Positions 47,501 to 61,313 of a DNA stretch of 64,000 bases are shown here, piece after piece. The notes under the pieces were generated by a model. That model made no database searches. It had not been told where the DNA came from and was given only the letters and a program-made list of their open reading frames with translations. Origin of the DNA: Labia minor (lineage: Eukaryota > Arthropoda > Insecta > Dermaptera > Spongiphoridae); assembly GCA_963082975.1 (NCBI GenBank), contig OY720344.1, positions 84,742,053 to 84,806,052 of the forward strand. The letters are read 5' to 3'. Within the stretch, counting starts at the first letter, position 1; every line of letters starts with the position of its first letter. A program made the translations under genes and the position numbers.

Positions 47501-48467
47501 GCAATGAATGAATCCATTTCAAAATTAGAAAATCAACGAACCGAAAACCTTGCAACAATCGCAAGTTTAAATTCTGATATTAAACACTATGAAGAACAAA
47601 AACTAATTATTACTAACGATTTAAAAAAATTTAAGGATCTCAGCGAAGAATTACAAACCAAAAAAACAAATCTTCAGGTAAATATTTAAATAAATTTAAG
47701 ATAAGGAATATAGCTGTTTTTAATTATTTTTTAATATAAAAAATATTTGTTTATTTATATTAAAAAAAGACAAGATTTAAAGCTACATTTTTTATTTTTA
47801 TAATTAATTAATGTTTTTAAAATAATATAATTATGTTTTTATATTGAATTTCAGACAAGTAGAGATTCCACGAAACGAGAATTACAACGAACAATGAAAT
47901 TTGCTTGTGAATTAGTAGAAGAACAAGAATTACTTATAAAAAGACTTCATGAGAAAGAAATTGAATCTGCTGAATTATTAAAAGTAGGTTCGGCGATTGG
48001 TCAAAGGGCTGAACATTTACGCGGTAGATTACGGTCATTGGAACAAGAAATGAAAATTGAAGTAAATATTCACACATTATAGAAAATATTCAAATTAAAT
48101 CAAAAATATAGATTTAATTAAAGATTGAATTACCATATTTTTTATGAATCATTAAGATGGACAGTCTAGCTAAAAAATTACAACGACAACAAGAAGAGGA
48201 GGAGATACGATTAAGTCGGGATTCAAGAGAATTACAAAGACTTCATTTATTAATAAAAAATAAAGATGAGCTTATTGAACAGTTACGAATTGATAAAAAG
48301 TAAAAAATTAATTTAATAATTTAAAAAAAAAAAAACTATTTAAAACATTTTGTAAATTTTATTTTTATTTTAGTAAGTTACAAGAAGATTTACAAATTGC
48401 ATGGAAAACAAATTCATATCCAATTGAAAGCCAATTTAAATTAAATAATAAAAAAATACATTCTTAA
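44549..48467 (+). CDS. CEP89: Centrosomal protein CEP89-like coiled-coil protein (5' end unresolved)
   Basis: Nine exons in frame: 44549-44698, 45489-45879, 46277-46473, 46846-46984, 47147-47327, 47458-47677, 47855-48061, 48157-48299 and 48374-48467, giving 573 residues plus an unresolved start. CEP89 (CCDC123) is a distal-appendage protein of the mother centriole needed for ciliogenesis and also linked to mitochondrial function. The match rests on LVRRLNTQLQRYQEKL and on LKPLLSAYDELL...RVKDVVKENQQLHQ, which parallel human VHRLNVELSRYQTKF and LSPLLLAYED...RVQEVVKENEELHQ. The end (LQEDLQIAWKTN) parallels the human ELEVIWEST. Nearly the whole protein is predicted coiled coil. It is shorter than human (783), mainly at the N-terminus. 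Confidence 0.75.
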
Positions 48468-48512
48468 ATTATAAATATTTTTTTCTATTTTATAAATATA
48501 TTTTTATAATAA

Positions 48513-49267
48513 ACCAGGTGTACCGGAAAGTCTACCTGTTTTTTCATATAAAAATCTACATAATTTTCAAGAAAAAGGAAAAATTTATGTATTCATAGTA
48601 TTAGCCATTTAATTCAAGATATCTTGGTCATCTTTCAGGCGACTGTTTGTCATTTGAGCAAAACCATTAATCGTGTAATGTTCTATCTACTTCGAAATTG
48701 GCGAATTACTGTTCTAGAAGCTCGTATATCGATGCGAAAAGTTAATAGTCGAAAGAGGCAATGTCTGGAGAAAATGGGTTGGATACAGTATTTCATCTAA
48801 GTGCTTTCAATGGTTCATTTGCTGTATAAACCTGCATTTATCGTGCAGTAAAACACACTACTTTTTTTACACTTTTTGATATATCCTAATGCTTATAATC
48901 GGTCGCTAATCGTTTCTTGATACTCTTGTTAGTTTTGAATTTTGTTTGGGTCTTCAACATCAAAATTTCCACTTTTGATTTGTCGAAACCCGGACTCATG
49001 TTTTTATGGTTGGAGCAAGTTACCAATAAACATTGATGATTTATTTTTCTTCTATTTAAATAAGAAAAGTAATCGGTGCCGTAAATGCACATTTTCAGGC
49101 CCGAAACTCATGTTGAAGACATTTTAAATACTTGACTTTATTTCCTTCGCTAAATATAAATTGCTTGACAAGGATGGTACGGATGGTAGAATAAAATATT
49201 ATGTGTGTTCAATAGATGCTAGCCACTTTTGTTAGAAAAACCAGTAATAACTTTCTGGTACATCTGA
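48513..49267 (-). pseudogene. Second decayed, shortened mariner-like element
   Basis: The ends CCAGGTGTACCGGAAAGT (48514-48531) and the near reverse complement at 49250-49265 (CAGATGTACCAGAAAGT) look like terminal repeats about 750 bp apart. On the minus strand near 48960 one frame reads RQIKSGNFDVEDPNKI, matching the FKSGDFDVED hallmark of mariner transposases, but stops and frameshifts break it. About 0.5 kb is missing compared with a full mariner. It lies just behind the CEP89 3' end. Confidence 0.65.
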
Positions 49268-50207
49268 TATAAGTTAAAAGATTAAAATTTAAATAATATT
49301 TTATACAAAAAGAAAATATATTCTTCGAAACAAATATTTTATATTAATATTTAATAAATTTTCTATTTCTATTTTTATTTTTCATTTAAATGTCATTTAA
49401 AATCCAAATTATTCCCAATATTTAATATATCATGGAGATTTAAATTTTATTACCCATATTATTTTCTTTATTTAATTAGTAAATTTTCAATCAGAAATAT
49501 CCCGTTTCACAACTAAGATTAATATCTATTAATCTTATTTTATTTTTTAAATTTCCCTTCAAAAATAATCTCTCTTTAATATGTTTAATTTTATTTTATA
49601 TATATTATAGTTAATGATTAAAAAAAAATAAAAATCAACAATTTTAAAATAAATACTTATTTTGTTATTTATTTTTCTCTGATTTTTCTAAATTGTTTTT
49701 GAAATTTTCAATTTTGCTTTCAATAACTTTTTAAGGTCTGACAACTTAACATGATCAATTTTTAAAAGATTATATATTTTTTAATAATTTAATATTTTCT
49801 TTATTGTAATTTATTTTTAAATTTTAAAAATATATCAAACATAATTTCTTTTATAAAATTAAAAATAAAATATAAAGAAAAAAATTACAAATTAAAAAAA
49901 TATCTATAGATATATTGGCAAAATTATTCACTCTATTTTTGTTAGCAATTTGTTGATAAAAGTCATTTAAACCTAAATCTTGTTGGACTATGATATAATA
50001 TTCTTGTATTATTGAATTATTTTAGTGAATATTTATATATTTTTCAATGACTATTCAAATGTATATATAGTGGTTGCTTTAAAATATATAATGTAAAAAA
50101 AATTAAAATATTTTTCTTCAAATACGTAATACAATTTTATACTTAGAGAATCTTATAATATTGACAATCTTTGATTTTTAAATATATTTGACTATAATTC
50201 TTAAAAA
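49268..50207. other. AT-rich 5' flank of PSME3IP1
   Basis: Very AT-rich DNA without coding sequence or recognisable repeat, ending at the PSME3IP1 start codon. Confidence 0.4.
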
Positions 50208-52635
50208 ATGAGTTCTGGATTTATATCTGAAGCAGAATTAGCAGAAAGACGTCGAACTCGACAAGAGGAATGGGAGAAAGTTAGAAAACCTGGGCAACCA
50301 GAAGGTAACGATTTTTTTTATAATTGTGAATTTTCAATTATTTTACAACATCTTATAATATAATGATTTTTATTTTTATGAAAAAAAATCAATTTGTCAA
50401 ATTATTTGACCACAATTTTTTTTTAATTCATTAAGAAATGTGAATCTGATGATGTGTTATCGATTTCAGACAACTTAGAATTTGACTTCAGAGATACAGA
50501 GAGTTTATCATTAATAAGAAATTGCATTATAAAAATATAAATGTTTTTGACATAAGTTAATTAATTAATTTTTCATATATAATAATATTTTATAAATTAA
50601 TATTTCCTTATGATTTTATTTTAAGAGTAAAATATATATATAATTATTGTTGAACACACACTTTTTATATCGAATATACTTTTAAATTTTATTTTATTTT
50701 CTATTTTTTCCTTTGATTGAAATTTTAAGGTTATTTATTTTGAGAATAAACTAATAAAAATTTATATTTTGATTTATAGATGCTCCAGAGGAAGAATATG
50801 ATCCTAGATCTCTATATGAAAAACTAGAAGAACAAAAACAAAAACGAGATTTAGAATATGAGGAAGCACATAAATTAAGTAAATATATCATTTTAAAATA
50901 TTGAAATTTAAAATATTTTATAAATCGATTTATATTTTGATTTCATTTTTTTTAGAAAATATGATAAAGGGTTTAGATGATGATGAAGTGGAATTTCTTG
51001 ATTTAGTTGATCGTTCTAAATTAGAAGAAGAAAGACGAAAAACTCAAGAAGAAGAACGGGAGATAAAGGATTTTCGTAATGCTGTTGCTTCTTTGCAAGA
51101 AAAATCTCTTCAATCAAGAATAACAGCTGAAATTAGACCCAAAGTTTCAAATAATTCTTCAAATTCAGGGTTAGTTTCTAAATTTTTTAATAATAATTAA
51201 ATAAACAAAAAAAATTCTAACATAGAAATACACTTTCACTCTTTATAAGAATTTAATAAATGTCTTTCAAGTTAACAACTTGCAGTGAAAATTTAATATC
51301 AACATAAATAAAAAAATTCAGAATTATAAATTAGAAATTACATTGACAATAAATAAAATAATTATATTTGATATTTTTATAAAACGATTGATATTATTTA
51401 GATCATCTTCAAAAGGTCTTTCTCCAACAACCCAAATGCTCATTAAACAAATAAATTGAAATATTTTTTTAGGCCTCGTGGAAGTTCTCAAGTAAAATTA
51501 CTTGCTGGTGCTGTTGTCAGAAAAAGATCGAATGAAAATAGCTCAAGTTCTCCTAAAGAAAAAAGAATTTGTTTAGGTAAAAATAGAATTTATTATCTAA
51601 GAAATAATTATAAATATTTGTTCTTGGTTAATAATATTTTTAAATCAATTGTAAAAACTAGAATAAGAAAACAGTTATTCATAAATTCTAGTATGTGTTT
51701 TTATTTTATACTAGTTTTTATGTTTATTTTTGGAATAGTTTTATGTATAAATAATATTGTTTATATTTATATATGTATATTATTGATATTTTGAATTAAA
51801 TTTTCAAGATCATGGTTCTTGTTCAAAATATATTTTTTATTAAAATATAGAATGATTTAAAATTAAATAAAGAGAATTATTTTACTTTATCTTTATCTTT
51901 ACATGTACGTTCATTCTGTACATCAAAACAGGTTAAAAATATCTACTAGATATTCTAAATTTTATTTATATATTAAAATACAATGAACTCCAAAAGTGCA
52001 TTAGTCATAAATCATGGTAATACCAATTATTTTAAAATAATAATGTTAAGCATTTAACAAAAGCGATTTTTTTAAATATCTTTATAAAAATGAATCTAAT
52101 ATAAAATTCATATAAAAGAATCTATTTTCTGATTCATTAAAAATATACAAACTTAATTTTTATCTAGATACTTTTTAATAATATTTGTTTAAATATTTTA
52201 TTTACAACATTCTCTCTTTTATATTATTAATCAAATTAATTATTAAATTTTTAGTTTATAAATATAATTAAAATTTATTAATACTTATTTTAAACAATAG
52301 ATTTATTAACATGTTCAAATATAATTTATAAATAAATATTTTATTTATTTTTTTTAGAAGAAAGTGAAAATTCCAATCAAAATGGAGATAGTTCTTCACC
52401 GGTTGAAAATTCTACTAAAACAAATGACGATGAAAATGATCAAATCACAAATTTAAAATCTGCTCCAGCGTTACGATGTATCGGTATTCTACCGGGATTG
52501 GGTTCCTACCCGGATTCAAGCGATAGCGAGGCCAGTTCGGACACAGATACGGAACTGAGCAGACCATCTATTACCTACGACCTTGTTGGTAGAAAGGTTA
52601 CTAAAAATAAAGTCACTACTAAAAAAGTCAATTGA
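50208..52635 (+). CDS. PSME3IP1: PSME3-interacting protein (FAM192A/PIP30/NIP30)
   Basis: Five exons: 50208-50304, 50780-50878, 50956-51169, 51473-51576 and 52358-52635, closing to 263 residues (human 254). The nuclear protein PIP30 binds the PA28-gamma (PSME3) proteasome activator and changes its substrate choice. The N-terminal NIP30 domain is clear: FISEAELAERRRTRQEEWEK, EEYDPRSLYEKLEEQKQKRD, KNMIKGLDDDEVEFLDLV. Further matches are SSQVKLLAGAVVRKRS and the PSME3-binding C-terminal block RCIGILPGLGSY (about residue 211), followed by an acidic Ser/Asp stretch (SSDSEASSDTDTE), which in human is phosphorylated by CK2. The second intron's 3' exon donor is GG|GTTAGT (51169), chosen by phase. Confidence 0.94.
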
Positions 52636-55312
52636 AAAAAAATAAACATTTTGTGTAAAGCATGAAATTAACTATTCATTAAAAGTCCCATATAATAAAA
52701 TAATACCTGTTTTCATTATTTCCAATGTTTTTTTTGTTTTGGAAATTAATTAGACTAAAGAGTGATAATGACTGGTATTTATTATATATTGTAAATTTAA
52801 AATAACTAATATTTCCAAATTGTTATTAATATTTTTATTGTTTCTGCATGACTTTATCACTGTATTAATGAATTAATGATATATAATTATTATTAATAAA
52901 ATTATATCATTTGAAAATACAATAACAACATACATTATTTATGTTTAAATTATTGATATATTTAAATTTTAAAAATATGTTTGTTCAAATTATTTTAAAT
53001 TATTGATTATCTTTTAGTTTTTATATTACTAAAGATATAATATACATTTTTACAAATAAGTTAAAAATAACGGTATATATTTTTTCTTCATATCCAATTA
53101 TATCTATTATTTAAAAAAAAAAACTTACTTTCATATAACAATTAATTTTTACTTTTTTCAATAAACTATTGCGAATATGTATGTTAAAATTATATTTGCA
53201 TTTTGACAGATATTTATACCCTAAATATAATCAAATCAAGAAATTTTGTACATAACTAGAAAATATACAAACTTGTAATCCACACATATATATATATATA
53301 TTAAAATTAAATCGGTTTATTTAATATTAAACTAAAACACCAACCAATAATTATAAATATTAATTAAGAAAATTAATTATTTCAAAACATGATTTTATTT
53401 AGTTTCAATAACTTAATATAAAACAAATTCATTAATAATCAAATGTACATATTTTTTTTTTAAATTAGTCAAATAAACTCGTAATTTCGACACAGGAAAA
53501 AATTCAATACAATTATTTTTATTTTTGTTTATCTTCAGTAAAAGATTTATAGAGAATTTTTTATACTAGTAAATTTAGTTAAATATAATATATAATATAC
53601 ATTCCTATTACATCAAGGATGTCCAACCATTTTGTTTCCTTGGCCACAAGTAACTTACCATAACTTGTGAGAGAACAAACACAAAGTATAGTTTTCATGT
53701 TAGTGTAATTTAAAATTTATTAGCTTATAAAAAGTTTGAATTTATCTATAACAAATGATTTTATTATAAAAATAAAACTGGAAAAATAATATATTAATTA
53801 TTATTAATTATTAATTAAGTATTAATTAATTGTAATTCCTTGCGTTATTTATAAAACAAAACTATTAATTCAATAAATTTCTGGATTGCATCAGAGTTGG
53901 ACACTCTTGTTTTACATATTTATTATACTAAATTTCTCAAGAAAACTTAATAAAAATTGTTAATTATTCAAGAATCAATTAAAATTATGAAAAGAGACAA
54001 ATAAAATCATAATATTTTAACATAACATTTTTACAATTACAAAATATAATAAATTAAAAACAATTTAAGTATTAAATATTTTTATTACCGAGTACTGTTT
54101 CTTATGGCTTAAGGTGAGGGTGCGAATACTATTTATAATAATTTGATAATATCTATAAATATTATTTTTGATTAAGCCTATAAAACTATTTATATAAATT
54201 TATATAAATTGTTTTATTACTATTATATAAATTTATATAAATTGTTTTATACCCTCGATTTAACTATTTCTTCCTATGTAAAATCGAATATATATAAACT
54301 AGTAAGAAATTTTCGATCATACATATACATAATAATAAAAGATGATATCAGTGAATTTTGACAAAATATATTTTACCTTTAAACAAGATTAATTCCAAAT
54401 CGTTACAAATCTAAAAATCATTTTGAATAATCAGATTCATTAGAAAATAAAATCACCGAAATTCACAATTTTTATTTTAATATTATAAAAACTTTTACAA
54501 CAATAAAATACACAAAGTAAAGGAAAATATTTCAGCAAAAGAAAACTTAAAAATTATTATTCCAATATAATAATTATAAAAAATGAATAATAAAATATAA
54601 CTGAACTAGTAAAGAATAATTATATATATTAGTATATATATATCATTCTTTGTAACTTATGCGTTTTTCTTAAAAATAATACAGTATATACCTGTTAATA
54701 TTCCTGGATCAATATATTTTATAAACAAATGTTATTAGATTAAATTTAGCCTATTAATCATAAATAATTTATTCATTAACAAATAAATGCCTGTATTACT
54801 TATTTTATTTTCCGATAACAATTTTTTCGCTTTTTATTAAATTTTTCTTTTTCATACTAAAAATTTTAAGTAGATTTCATTTTATTTTATAAGTGTAGAA
54901 TAAATTTATTAATTATATTAATGAAATGATTTACTAAGTCGTCATTGAAGAGCGCATTTAAAATTTGTTTTATTTCCATTATTTGACCAAGTTTGAAATC
55001 TACATTAGAAAAATAATCATTTTGAAGATATCTAATTACACTCACAAGACTCAATTGCCTCAATTCCAAAATTTCAAATTATATTAGGATTTTATTAATG
55101 CTAAAACTAATGGAAATTTTCTGAAATAATTAAAAATTCCAAATATTAAAAGTATTCTCATATTTCGAAAAAATCATTAAAAAATTAATACTACCAAGCA
55201 ACTATAATAAAATATTGAAATTTATTTTTTCATTTAATATATATAATTAAATAACTATTATACCTATGTATGTTTTTTAATATTTACTTTGAATATATTC
55301 TTTTTTTGCTAG
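52636..55312. other. PSME3IP1 3' flank, 2.7 kb
   Basis: AT-rich. It contains an imperfect direct duplication (TTTATATAAATTTATATAAA, about 54188-54251) and a (TA)n run near 53284. No gene is seen on either strand. If the exon at 55313 is real, this is partly an intron. Confidence 0.4.
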
Positions 55313-55417
55313 GTTATAAAGAAAGGCGAAATAATTGATGATGATGATGATGATGAGAGTGATGATGTTAACGATGATGATAACGTTGCCTGTATCGATA
55401 TCACCAAAGGAAAATAA
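55313..55417 (+). CDS. Possible alternative last exon (acidic tail)
   Basis: After a good acceptor (TTTTTTTGCTAG) only phase 0 is open: 34 residues, VIKKGEIIDDDDDD then ESDDVNDDDNVACIDITKGK, then TAA. It needs an upstream phase-0 donor on the plus strand. The only nearby gene is PSME3IP1, whose last exon contains AGAAAG|GTTACT at 52597-52598 in phase 0. Splicing there would replace the terminal VTKNKVTTKKVN by this acidic tail. This is inference; it may instead be an unexpressed open stretch. Confidence 0.35.
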   Translation, partial: VIKKGEIIDDDDDDESDDVNDDDNVACIDITKGK

Positions 55418-58357
55418 CTTGATTAAAGTACCATATTAATCATATAGTATATATATATATATATATATATTAATGATAATAATTCTCTTGTACTTATATT
55501 GTAATTTATTTAAGTGTATTATTCTCTATCCTAAAAACAATATAATATAATATTAACTAATTTTAATGAAAATATTTTAAAAAGTTTTACAAATATATAT
55601 TACATTATAATTTATTCAGTGATGTGTGATGAACCTAGAACTTTGCCGACCTTTTTTAAGTCAATCAAATGGTGATTTTTATAAATTAATAAACATGAAT
55701 AAATTAATAAAATTAAGACAAATGATAATTGGGTAACTTTTTTACCAATGAATGCTATTTACAAATTAGGTCGCATAAGATGTTATACCTATAAATATAA
55801 ATTTGTTAGGTATACATCTGAATTTATTATTATTAAATGAATTATCAAATTTAAATTAATCCATCAAATATTGAAAAAATGTTTAATATTGATTAACTCG
55901 CATGATATACCGAATTTGATCATTCTTCAAAATATATTTAATATTATAATTTTAATTAAATATTAATATTTATTGCATAATCACTACCTTATTAGTTTTA
56001 TTTTCAAAATCTCAAGGGAATACATTAAGAAATATTTCAAAATTTAATATAATCAATAAAAAAAATGATTATTAATATATTATTTATTTATTTTGCATTA
56101 AAGGACTCTTTATTTCCTTTACAGTAACGAATCAATTGAATTTGAGGGAAGGCCCAAAAAAAAATGGTTGGAAACTGAACTACATGAGCAACTAAAAATA
56201 TCAGTTATTTTAAGTTTGTGTGTTTGATTTATTCTATAATCATATAATTATTTTTAAGATTTCTTTTAAAATTAATTTTATTGTAAATTTTATTTTACCC
56301 TTAATATTAATTAAAAATAGAAATATAAAATTTATAAAAGAATTTTAATTTACAAAAGTCAAATACAAATTAAATAAATTTAGAATATAGTTATAGTAAA
56401 TTATAATAAATGTTCTTAAAAACAACCCCTCTCCGTTTGATTCTTCTATGAATTTGTCGAAATATTTTTCACCTAATTATTTCTTTATAAAATATAAGTA
56501 CTATAAAATATATTTGTATACAAATTAAATTGAATACATAAAATTAAAATTAGTTTTAGGATTGCCTACAAGATATCTCTTTATGTTTAAAAATACAAAT
56601 AATTGAAAATAATATAATAATATTGTAAATTTATCATATATTTATTATAAATATATTCGTTTTGATCATTTAACATCCATCATATGTATAAAGTGAATAA
56701 ATATTGACAAATCATTTAATTTAATTTATTTTTCTACCTATAATTATTGACTGAAATTCAAGGATTATAGGATATCTTTGATTAACAATTAAAAAATATT
56801 TAAATTTATTAATTTTTATATAAGTTGGCAACACCACCCCTTCCTACTGTTTGATCCTCCTATCAATTCTCCCCTCTCTAAATCTCCCACCTCTATCCCC
56901 ACCATATTAACTATTCGTCAATTGGAAACTTGTACACTATTAAGATTTTCAATGTTTTTATAGTTTTTTTTACTATAATTACTAGATTTTAACATAGATA
57001 ATTATGACAATATAACTCCATTAACAAATTATATTTTGGTAAATAAATAATATTCGTCTCTGGAAATAATCATTTATAAAGTAAGTTTTTAATTTATTTA
57101 TATATTCGTATAAATATAATAATTTTCAAAATATGTAATTAGAATTATTTTAATCACTAATAAAAGCTTGCATGTAATAATAAACTAAATTTTAATAAAT
57201 AACTACACAAAATTTACAAAGGAATATTTTTATTTATTCAAAAATAAATATTTGAATGCAATTATTTTATATTAATATTATTTAGAAAAGATTATATTCT
57301 CATTTTCACCTACTTATTAATTATTTGTTTCTTATTATACTAAGTATTTATTTATTTTCTAGCAAGTTATTAAAATTGATTAATATTTGATTATTTATTA
57401 TAGTAGAGTATTCACAAGTATTCTTTATTACAATTTTTCAATAACATCTAATTAAAATCATTATGATCTCGGCTTAGTATCAATTATATCAAGAATTATA
57501 AACAAATCATACTATTTTTATAATTTTTTATAAAAAAACATAAAAAGTAATTTATTATTATATTTAATCTGTTTTGTGAGATAATACAAGGTTAAGGAAA
57601 CATGGAATTATAATAGTGTAGAAAATGTTTAGGTTATACTAATCAGGGTAATAAAATAATCGCAAAATAAATAATTTCAAAAATTCTTATATTGAAAATA
57701 ATAGTATAATACTAATTTAAATATGCGCTTTGGGATATTTTTTTTATTGCTTGTCATTTTAATTTATATAATTTTAAATTAATTTAGGGCCGCTTGTTTC
57801 TGTGTGTGTGTGTGTGTATGTGTGACACTAATATAATATTTATTATTATATTATTATTAATTATAAATGGCATTTCTTACTGCCACCGATAAAACATTCC
57901 GCATATAATTATTTATGTAATTTTCACCCATTTTATTTTCTATGTTATATCACACAATGGAATAATAATTAATAAATAGCCCCTAAATTAAGAAAGGATT
58001 AATCTTATTATTTATTTTTATTTTATTAATATGTATAAAGTTATTCTTAGTTTTAAAATTTTTATTTTAATTTTATGTTAAGTTTATGTTTTTATAATAA
58101 ATTTATTAAACCTATTAGCCATGAGATTAAAATAAACTAAAATATTTTAACTAATCAAAATTAAATATTTTTATAATTCTTATTTTTAATAAAATAACAC
58201 AAAACATTCAGAATTAAAAAAACAACAGAAAATTCAAACTTAAAGTTGTTAAAAAATCCTATAAAAATATATTACAAAAATTACATATACAATAATTATA
58301 CAATAATTATTAAAATATTATATTCTGAAAATTAATTCTATTTATTTTATATTTTAG
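55418..58357. other. Gene-poor AT-rich stretch, 2.9 kb
   Basis: Contains (AT)n at 55447-55470, a better-composed fragment at 56120-56220 after a TTTACAG acceptor (no usable frame), a CT-rich patch at 56828-56905 that could be a promoter or 5' UTR of the next gene, and (GT)n at 57799-57823. Confidence 0.4.
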
Positions 58358-58358
58358 A

Positions 58359-58434
58359 ATGGAGAGCTCACCAGTAGAAGAATCTAAAGAACCAGGAGGA
58401 GAACAAGCAGAAAACTTCGAAACAGACACCGAAT
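58359..58434 (+). CDS. Candidate first coding exon of an unrecognised gene
   Basis: After TTTTAG, an ATG opens MESSPVEESKEPGGEQAENF and then ETDTE, ending at a strong GAAT|GTATGT donor in phase 1. The composition is much richer in G+C than its surroundings. The segment is acidic and probably disordered; I do not recognise it. The rest of the gene must lie to the right, beyond the window, because no further exon is evident. Confidence 0.5.
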
Positions 58435-59072
58435 GTATGTTGTTGTTTTTTAAATTTTTTTAAACTTTAATTCAATATCTTTATAAAATGAATTCCAAAA
58501 AAAAAATGGTAAACTATTCGTATTAATTCTATACTCTTAAAAAATATATGATTAATTGTATTTTTAGTTTTTTATTATCAAAATCTTTGCATTTTATTTT
58601 TTGAATTTAGTTTAAATTATAGTTTTATAAACTATTGGAAAAATAGATTAACGCTACAATTTAATTTTTTTTTCATTATTTAACTCAAATAAATAAATAT
58701 TATCCAGGTTGAATTATTTTTAATTTACTTCTCTTGATTTTTAATTTATTTTAATGAAAACTCTATATATATAATATCCCCTCCTATTCCACTCGATTTT
58801 ACTTATATACTAGATATTTATTACCGAGCAGTAGGTATTATATTTTTCATCCCTTTTTTGTCTATTTTTAAACCCTTTCAATCCACGTGCATATCTATTT
58901 TTCAAATAAAACAATATAATTATTTTTAATTTAATATATATTAACATTATAAAAATTAGTTTTTATTTTTATACTTTATTTTATAAATTATAAATGACAG
59001 AAGTGTGCCATTTATAGTAATAGAACCGATTAAATGAATTATTCAATACTTCGTTCGTTGGGCATTCACCCT

Positions 59073-59118
59073 ATGAAGCCATTTGTAGACTGGAGGGAGG
59101 TTCAAATAGACGATCCAG
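59073..59118 (+). CDS. Candidate alternative first exon
   Basis: In a small GC-richer island (59045-59120), ATG opens MKPFVDWREVQIDDP and ends at CCAG|GTGACC, also in phase 1 like the exon at 58359. No acceptor precedes it, so it could be the 5' exon of an alternative transcript, with a TATA-like TATAAATT at about 58982. It is short and unproven. Confidence 0.35.
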
Positions 59119-61032
59119 GTGACCTAGATTCATTAATAAAATTGAATAAAATAAATAAAATAAAATAATAATTATTAGAGTCTAAACATTCATACATTTA
59201 AGGTTACATAATAATATATTTATTTTTAATTTAAAAATTAATTATTATTTCAAGGGTAGTTAGTCATTTTTTATTTTTCTACCTACTCTATTTGTTAAGC
59301 CTGATTGATTTGATAATATATTAGAATATTAACAGTGATGATTTAGCCATTAAAAAACTTTTTGTTCCAATTATTCTTTGAAATATTCATCACTAGATGA
59401 CATCTAAAGCCCTTTAGGGATTATAAATGTGATAAGTTATTCTAAAAAACAGAACATTTTATAATAAAATCAAATATATTAAAGATTATAATATAAATAT
59501 TTTATTTGATTGATTATTATATATTACAAATCTCTCTTAATTATTGACATTAGATTATTTATTAGATAATTTTTTTGTCAATAAATCAAATCACGCTTGG
59601 GATATCCTTACATATCAGGTCAAGTTTCATTCCAATTTATTTTTTCTTTAGCAAGACCTTAAATAAATTACTTATCCATCGACATTTCAGAAAACTGTTT
59701 TTTGAACGCCAAAACTTTTAAAAATAAAAAAAATATCAAACAACTAGGATATATAATTAAAATTAAAATTTTTTATTCAAATAGAGTAGCCAGGTCAAAA
59801 AAACATTAAATGATATTGAATTATTTTCATTTTCTCAATAAAATCTCGGCAATTTTAATAATCATTAATATAACTTAGTTTATTAATCTTGACTTACAAT
59901 TAGTATAATTTTATCTCATAAGATAAAACATTTTTATTATTACAAATTATATTAAAACCATACCTTATCTTGATTATTAATATTACATTTATGGATTAAT
60001 AAATATATATAATGAGAATATAATGATCTATTGAAAGCATTTTAAAATCATGTAATATTAATATTAATAATAATAATAAAATACATCTAGCAGGTAATCA
60101 TTCAATTGACTCATTTTTAACGATTCTCTTTTATTACGAATGGATTCAGATAATATCCTTTTATTCCATTATCTATTTATCCAAATCGATTCACAAGTTC
60201 ATGGCTACACTATCTTTATTTGCACGATTTCCTATTTGGAGTTATGATGGTGATTAACTCACTTACCATCCAAAATTTTCAAAATATGGTTTCATTCCCT
60301 CGGATTATTCTCCAAATCATATCATATCAAGTCGATACTATTTTTTCATTCTAACTTATAATTGTATTTTAATGATTGATTATGTATTAATAACACTAGT
60401 CAATAATTCAATGAACGCTTTAATAAGTAAAAATATATTTGCGTAGAGACTCTACCACAATTAATATAAATGGAATAAAAAATATAAATTATTGGTAAAA
60501 TTTGAAAAGATATTAGATAGTATAGCAATTAACATATTTAAAATATTGAAGAGCTGCATTATTATACCGTTTTTAATAATAAATTAATTTATCTTGTTAA
60601 TCCAACTTCAGCTTTAGACTCTCTCTCTTTAAATTCCATGGATATCTCAATTACAAGATAAGATTAATAAGCAGACTAGTTAGAAATTAAATAAAAACTG
60701 ACATATTAAAATAATATATTTTCTATTCCCAAAACATTTTCAAATTAGGAATCTGATTGAATTAGATTTTATTTCAAAATTTGATAAGATTTACTACGCT
60801 ATTCTTTAATTTTAATATTTTAATTTGTTGTCCACAGTTAATGTTAATTTTTATTAAATAAAATTATATAGATAATAGATCACATATTAAATAGTTTAAT
60901 GTATCATGTGGTTGATATTTAATACCTTCTGTTTAGTTTCCTGATAGCTTGCGTACCAAACCAATTGCAAAATTTGAACGACCTTTTACACCAGAGTAAG
61001 GTGCATCTTTAACATCGAAATTCCCTTCATTC
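59119..61032. other. Probable intron or intergenic DNA, no feature seen
   Basis: AT-rich sequence without coding frames, RNA genes or clear repeats. Confidence 0.35.
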
Positions 61033-61040
61033 ACTCACAG

Positions 61041-61313
61041 TAGTGGTCTTCAAACTTTCTGGAGTCGCGGAACCCTATACGATAATATATATTTTAACGG
61101 AACCCTATAGAATTAATATTATAATTAAAATAACACTTAAAAAAATTCGTTATATTCGAGCTATTCGGTATTTTACTTTTATTATTATACCAAAGAACGA
61201 TAATGTTAAAAAAATTACATATGTGTAGTTATGTATATAAAGAAAACGTAAAAAATAACGATAGTCACGGAATCCTTGGTCTTGGTTCACGGAACCCAGT
61301 TTGAAGATCACTG
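61041..61313. mobile_element. hAT-type MITE with 8-bp target duplication
   Basis: The ends TAGTGGTCTTCAAACT (61041-61056) and the reverse complement CAGTGATCTTCAAACT (61298-61313) are terminal inverted repeats of the hAT style. ACTCACAG flanks both sides (61033-61040 and 61314-61321), an exact 8-bp target-site duplication. Internally GCGGAACCCTA/ACGGAACCC repeats extend the symmetry. At 273 bp and with no transposase, it is non-autonomous. Confidence 0.85.

Noticed and set aside
48886-49127. Short frames on both strands behind CEP89
   Set aside because: They lie in the decayed mariner; only a different, interrupted frame shows transposase similarity.
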